64,000 bases of DNA from Cylicocyclus nassatus (Eukaryota; Nematoda; Chromadorea; Rhabditida; Strongylidae), in contig CATQJL010000001.1 in the NCBI GenBank assembly GCA_958299035.1, forward strand, positions 21,497,433 to 21,561,432, in the 5' to 3' direction. Within the stretch, counting starts at the first letter, position 1. The number at the start of each line of letters is the position of its first letter. Position numbers and translations under genes: made by a program. Of the stretch, positions 58,949 through 64,000 are shown one piece after another. The notes below the pieces were generated by a model. It was not told where the DNA came from. It did not search any database and was given only the letters and a program-made list of their open reading frames with translations.

Positions 58949-59861
58949 AACAGAGCAAATTTTTGCCTGTAGATGGTACTGTTAAATTCTCCCAAGCTGC
59001 TATTTGGAGTAAAACTAATGATTTCCCTGGAATTTTCGAGTTTTTGGTATAACAAATTACTGCAGCAAGGAAGCTTTAGGAGTTTTGAGACTTCAAGCTT
59101 GTTTGTTACTCGTCAATACTTGTGTGGACCAAAATTGATTCGTTTCGGAAATGAGGTATTTGGTCTCTTGAAATGAGTGCGCTGTACATATTCGAAATTT
59201 TAATTTTCCTTTCACTAGTATTTATCCGGCTTAGAATGAAAAAATAGGTTTATTTCAAATGTATCGTCCATTCCCCAAAGTAAAGCGGGCGTAACTTTGC
59301 AAACGTTTGCCAACGTATGCCAACTGCCAACGTGGCAGGTTTGATAACTTATAGTACAAAAATCAATGTTTTAAATGGAGGTTTAACAAGTTTTTCAACG
59401 TGTCCAAATTGTCTGCAGGGCCACGCCCGCTATGGGCGGAATCGCCTATATGTACTATCTATCATCGGCTCCACGATTCGTGTAGAGGCGGGGTTTTGCC
59501 AGTTCAAAGCGTGGCGGTTTTTGACAGCGAAAGAGTACAAAAAACAATGCTATGAGGAGGAAGTTTAACAAATTTACCTGTGTTATCAGGCAAAGTCTGC
59601 AATACACCTCTACACGAAACGTGGAGACGATCATACCTATCAGTGTTTTTATGTTTTTAGAACTAACATGGAATTTTTGAAAATAAGGGAAATTTGAATG
59701 TTTTTTGTCATACCGTTCAATCGCAGAAACTGCTGGATCACAAAAAATACAAAAAAGGGTAAAGCTCAGTCGGATGATACATAGGCACCTTGTCGGCAAA
59801 TGTTGCATGAGTTTTGGTGACCGAGCAAATGGAAGAAACTTCCAAAACAGCCTAACTTTAA
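58949..59861. other. No gene; a small inverted repeat inside
   Basis: CGGCTCCACGATTCGTGTAG at about 59466 pairs with its inverse-like CTACACGAAACGTGGAGACG near 59610-59629. Short CCAAC(G)T-type direct repeats at 59302-59335. No supported exon. Confidence 0.4.
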
Positions 59862-60634
59862 CACATTCACGACAATACGACATCTTAAAGCTCTATTTTT
59901 GTCAGTTTACGATGGAAGTCTACGGGATTTTGGCACATGATTGGGGACACCTAAATAAAGTTCCATTAAGAGTGGTCCGGGATCGGGATACTGTAATGTA
60001 ATGCCACGGTGGATATATTGTAGATAGAGATAAACCACACTTTAGCTCATATCCTTCGCGGAATGATGCTGTTTCTGAGAATTTAAGCGTACACGCACGA
60101 GTAATTCGTGGCTAGCAAAAGATTCTTGTTAGCCCATCGAAATCTTCGATTTTATTGATTTTATTGATTTTTTGCAATGTTCACCCTGGAAAGCTCAAAT
60201 CTCACATATATAGGTTTTTTAGCAAGCTGATTACGAAAATGATAGTCTCAAGTTTTAATATCGCCTTCTTATACCAATTTCTTGATTTTTGGAAAATTTT
60301 GCCATACTGCTACCGTAACCCTACTGTGGGACAGTTGTGAATGTATTGGACACTGTAATTGTGATCAGCAGGTGAAACAACCCCAAAACACATTTTTATG
60401 AAAATACGTGACGTTGGGTTTGTACTAAATGACTACCGTAACCCTACCGTACAACGCCAAAAATTGAAACATCATAATTTGATAAACAACGCCTTCGATG
60501 AGCCGTTTGGTGGCATTCTCGGAAAGGACTACCATTTTGGACAACGACCCACGGTGAATCGTAAATTCGACAAAGCGAAAAAGGCTTTGGTCTGAAACGG
60601 CAATAATCGAAAAATTGGCCTTGTCGTGAATGTG
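59862..60634. mobile_element. TTAA-flanked MITE, copy 3
   Basis: Left CACATTCACGACAATACG, right TTGTCGTGAATGTG, with TTAA on both sides (59858-59861, 60635-60638). The exact 14-bp terminal inverted repeat and TTAA duplication make it the best-preserved member. Contains two ACCGTAACCCTAC motifs. Confidence 0.75.
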
Positions 60635-60728
60635 TTAAAAACATTCAAAATGCTATAATCTTGATTTAGAAAGCAGAAAGAAAGGTGATTGTATGGCAAT
60701 ATTTATTAATTATTTATAGAATTATTCC

Positions 60729-63700
60729 TTAAACTTGTGTTGTTTGCTTGTTATCGTTTAAATTTTGAGGCTGGTCACTCAAAATCGGGACCTGAATTCG
60801 AAGCAATAAGCAAAGCGACTCAAAATTTACATCATACTTTCATGGAACGTAAAAAATTAGCTGTTTCTTGGTCATTTACCGTCCAGGCAACTACATGAAT
60901 GCCAAAGGAAAGAGAATCGTCAACCAAATATCTGAAATTATGAATGTAACGATATCTCCTCAGTTGCTCTCTTTCAATCATACCCATTTATATTCTTGTA
61001 GTGTAGGAGAAGCATATCTACTCCTAGAAACACTGGGAGAACAAACAATCTGATTCCTAGAAACTGTCGCGAAATAAACTTTTTTGAAAAACCTGTTAGC
61101 AGACCTAATTCAATTAAATCGTCCAGTATGCTGTACAAGTAATATTCAGTGGTAGAAGTATACGTCATAGTTCTGTCATCATCATAATAAACATAATTAT
61201 CCACACGGCTTGTAAATCCTGCAATAGTGACTGCTGGTAAAAGTTGATGAACTTATCATATTTACCTGTGAGAATTTTGCTGTCTATCCTTTTGATCAGA
61301 TACGGCACCATGGCATCAAAACTTGATATTATGACACTGTCATAAAGGTTCTTTGTCTTGATCAAATGTGTTAGTGCTTCTATCATCTAAAGCAAAAATA
61401 ACCAATTGTAGTTTGAGTACACTGTTTGGTAAAGTAAGCACCTTTCTGGTATATTTTTGAATTGCTAGATGTATATCCAACCCACATCTGTTTCCACCTA
61501 TGCAATTTCTTGAGCAAAATCGAGACGAAACTAGATATTCCAAGACCCCAATCGCTAGCATTCATCCCATTGGTAGACGCGACAGCGCTATTTGAGAGCG
61601 TAGAAGGCAATGCCGACAACTCGGTGGGACATCGAAGAGATTTTTGGTCACCCTCCCCCCCCCCCCCTAACGTCCAGGCCAACCCGCCTGGATGATGTTA
61701 CCCCTGCACCTAGAAAATAGACTCCAATCGGCGCGCGCTCGGATGGCTTCGATCATCTGTTGAGCGCGCAACCATCCGCGATCGCCCACATTGCGCATGC
61801 TATTCATTGCGAACATTCAAGGCAACAGGGTTCTTGTGCCAATACTTTCGGCTTTACTTTCAAACTCTCGGCCACGCGTTATTTCGGAAAGGGGACAAAA
61901 GCCCTGATGAAGGTTTTTTTACCTGCTTTGGACTTCAAACTGATTCTACGCAATGAAGAGGCTAAAATGTGCAGAAAGGTAAAGTGAGGTGTTCGACAGT
62001 TTGGCACTGCCTTTGAGTATGCGACAATGTTACACTAGGCCGTCGCAGGATCTGCAGTCAAGGACGCAGTAGAGCTATAAATGACGTTTGCTCACCATCA
62101 CTTAGTTGTCTCTTGTTACTCATTACCGTTTACAGTGTGGCTTTATCAGCTACCAGTGCGTCACCTCTGCTTCGCAGAGGTTCGCACTGGCTCTACTATC
62201 TATGTGCCTTACTCATTCTCGTAAAATCGTGGCACCAGAACTCACCGCGCTATGCCGACTACCACGAATAAAATGTAAACAACCACTCATTTAGAAAGTC
62301 TTTTCACGTGAGATCGATGATTTCGCGTGAATGAAACTTTTCGCAGGAAGACAAACGCAAATTTGAATAGGTTTTTGGATTTGTCATGACTTGTTAGTCG
62401 CCATAAAGGTAATGATGACCGTGAGCTACATCTCTGTGCGAAAATCTTCTCAAACGCTTAGCTAGAACCTAGGCAAATTGACCATTTACGCAACCAATCC
62501 ATTTTGGCGTCATTTTCGCAAAGTAGTAGATTTTTGCCCTTTATTTGGGCTGGAGTCCAAGGCTTGCACACTTAGTTTTCAAACACCTCAACGACTTTGC
62601 AAAAAGTGCTGATAGGGACCCAATTTTGCGGTACAGAAGCCAGGTGGATGTGGCGCGCAATTTCTGAGGGATCCACTCAACGAATCTACTCGTGCTTTTG
62701 CATGTTGGACTTTCATGAAGGTAGCATGCGCTATACAAAATTTGGGCTTAGAACGCTGGCTGGAACACGCTCCACGAATTTCGTAACAGACGCACACACA
62801 CACACACAAAGTCACGTAAACAACCCTTAGCCTGTGAATAAGTCATGATGATTGTTGTCTACTCTCTGTTTAGCAGTTGAGCATGCTAGACTCTAATCGC
62901 CTGGCACTCAAAGGCACTGCATAGGTCAACAAGGGGGGGGGGGGGATTTTGATGCAGTGCGGGAACACGGTTCCTGACTGATGCAACAGTTCAAGTCCGA
63001 TCGAAAAGCTGAGCTTTTGGCAGCATATGCCCTATCAAGTTAACGCCCAAATCGCTGCGCAGTCGTTTCGAAAGCGAGAAAATCGTTGCTGAGGAACTTC
63101 AGACGGCACCGCCCTCCCCTCCATGCCTGCCCATCATTGCGCGTCCATCCAGTCGCTGTTGCCAAAATCCAGTCGCTGTTGCGCAAAAGCCAGCCTGTGG
63201 GGTCTCCCAAACCGGTATTGTCGGGGTTTTCGTGGATTCTCGACTTCATTTTCGGAATCAGGGACATGAGAAGGACCAACGATCAAAACCTGGAAGTCGA
63301 GAACCTGGGTGGCACTGCCTACAAGGTGCATGAGTTATATGGAACTATCGTAAGCTTCATGAAAGTGCCGAAACTATTGCTGTCTGTCCTGAACTTCGAT
63401 AATTACATAAACCATTTTCATTTGTTTGTCGGAGGGCTGAGTGCGTCTTAAGATTTGGCATATGTCGGCTATGTTACTCTTTGATTCAGGCTTGGGGGCT
63501 AGAAGATTGGATCACAAACAAAACCCTGCCTTTCAGCCGCCAAGCCAGTCGCAAACGTTTGAAGGTTACCAAAGCTGCAAGTGCCGTTTTTTGAAAGCCG
63601 TGCCAGAGCGGATTTGTTGACATTACGTATTGATATGTTTTGCCTAGAGTTTATCTTATGCATGTTTTTTATCTTCTCAAAATCAGTCCACATCTACTTT

Positions 63701-63946
63701 CGACCAGGCTATCGTGCTCTCAGCTTTTGATATAAAAAATTTTTCCCATTTGCAAAGGATAGGAGTAATTAAACGTAATGAGCATGTCGTATCTCAAAAA
63801 GGTACTGATTTGAGATGCGTTAAATACTGCTTGTCTTCGAACTTACCCTTTTCTCTGCGCATTTTACATCGAAAATCATCCTCATCTTGTTTTGCTGACA
63901 CCAGTCCACCGTTTCTTCTAACGTTGGTATACCGGCGGATATTCCC
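60729..63946 (-). CDS. GDPD family phosphodiesterase, C-terminal six exons
   Basis: Exons (minus): 63946-63847, 61386-61266, 61218-61093, 61032-60984, 60931-60838, 60791-60729 (TAA). All phases agree; 183 residues plus a stop are visible and the 5' half (HRG, ExD and second-His motifs) lies past 64000. Family markers: IPTLEETVDWCQQNKMRMIF then DVK, LYDSVIISSFDAMVPYLIKR, LDDLIEL, FLGVDMLLLHYKNI, FGIHVVAWTVNDQETANFLR, VPILSD. The metal-site DVK and the AWTVND tryptophan, lost in the paralog at 50.0-51.9 kb, are present. The 121-nt and 94-nt exons match that gene's exons in length and phase. A 2.46-kb intron (63846-61387) carries the MITE at 62912. Predicted membrane or lumenal phospholipid-related hydrolase; substrate unknown. 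Confidence 0.85.
62153..62190. repeat. 38-bp stem-loop in the GDPD intron
   Basis: CCAGTGCG TC ACCTCTGC TTC GCAGAGGT T CGCACTGG: 16 paired bases, a 3-nt loop and a one-sided bulge. Could be the terminal part of a MITE or a structured intronic element; no promoter or RNA family recognised. Confidence 0.6.
62912..63320. mobile_element. MITE, AGGCACTGC-type, copy 7
   Basis: Left AGGCACTGCATAGG after TCAA (62908-62911); right GTGGCACTGCCT before ACAA (63321-63324). A run of 13 G at about 62932-62944. The interior (63160-63320) is a reversed relative of copy 1 at 482-830. Lies in the large intron of the second GDPD gene. Confidence 0.6.
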
Positions 63947-64000
63947 CTGGAAAAAGAAAATTTCTTGAATTATAATGTAAGAATTAGCTGGATAAAGCTT
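63947..64000 (-). other. Intron of the second GDPD gene at the window edge
   Basis: The exon at 63946 begins after TTTTTCCAG, so the last bases of the window are intronic and the gene continues upstream beyond it. A codon is split across the junction (phase 2). Confidence 0.6.

Noticed and set aside
61340..61561. Minus-strand reading just upstream of the GDPD exon at 61386 as an additional GDPD exon
   Set aside because: It is in phase but lacks family motifs, while the exon at 63946-63847 joins 61386 directly and restores the expected IFDVK-to-EALTHLIKTK order.
1..64000. CRISPR arrays, bacterial operons, phage modules or rRNA genes
   Set aside because: No regularly spaced direct repeats, Shine-Dalgarno-led gene strings or rRNA signatures were seen; the split-gene structure is eukaryotic.

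Overview
The window looks like animal nuclear DNA, most likely from a nematode or a nematode-like invertebrate. Every recognisable gene is split into small exons (28-270 nt) by introns with GT donors and short pyrimidine-AG acceptors (often TTTCAG, also TTAG, TTAAG, TTGAG). The class A receptor resembles nematode neuropeptide receptors. Non-autonomous transposons are extremely dense. No bacterial operons, CRISPR arrays or rRNA genes are visible. The species call is inference.

Region by region. 0-4.7 kb has no recognisable gene, only MITE-like elements. 4.78-5.64 kb holds, on the minus strand, the C-terminal part of NOG1/GTPBP4 (a ribosome-biogenesis GTPase) with two frameshifts, probably a relic. 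6.4-8.5 kb is a cluster of inverted repeats with poly-C/poly-G tracts. 9-13 kb carries retroposon-like repeats, one split by a hAT-type MITE with a clean 8-bp target duplication. 13.6-18.5 kb holds several short spliced gene candidates: a cysteine-rich plus-strand gene, a Pro/Gly/Met-rich plus-strand gene and two minus-strand 3' ends. 19.23-26.57 kb is a ten-exon minus-strand GPCR gene; all phases agree and give 410 aa. Its 3.8-kb intron hosts a minisatellite array, four MITEs (two of them nested) and a 961-bp hairpin element.

26.6-50 kb is AT-rich, gene-poor and full of elements: mariner-type hairpin MITEs, TTAA-flanked MITEs and a 162-bp perfect palindrome. Two or three small plus-strand gene candidates lie at 33.2-34.8 kb. 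50.02-51.95 kb is an eight-exon minus-strand gene for a membrane-anchored glycerophosphodiester phosphodiesterase (GDPD)-like protein (344 aa) whose active-site residues are replaced while the frame stays intact. 52-60.7 kb is again repeats. 60.73-63.95 kb holds the last six exons of a second GDPD gene on the same strand; its 5' half lies beyond the window. Two exons have the same length and phase in both GDPD genes, so they look like duplicated paralogs, one with canonical motifs and one apparently converted to a pseudoenzyme.

The strongest results are the GPCR model, the GDPD pair and the NOG1 fragment. Most else is transposon-derived. All exon models are hand-built from splice signals and reading phase, without transcript or database support.
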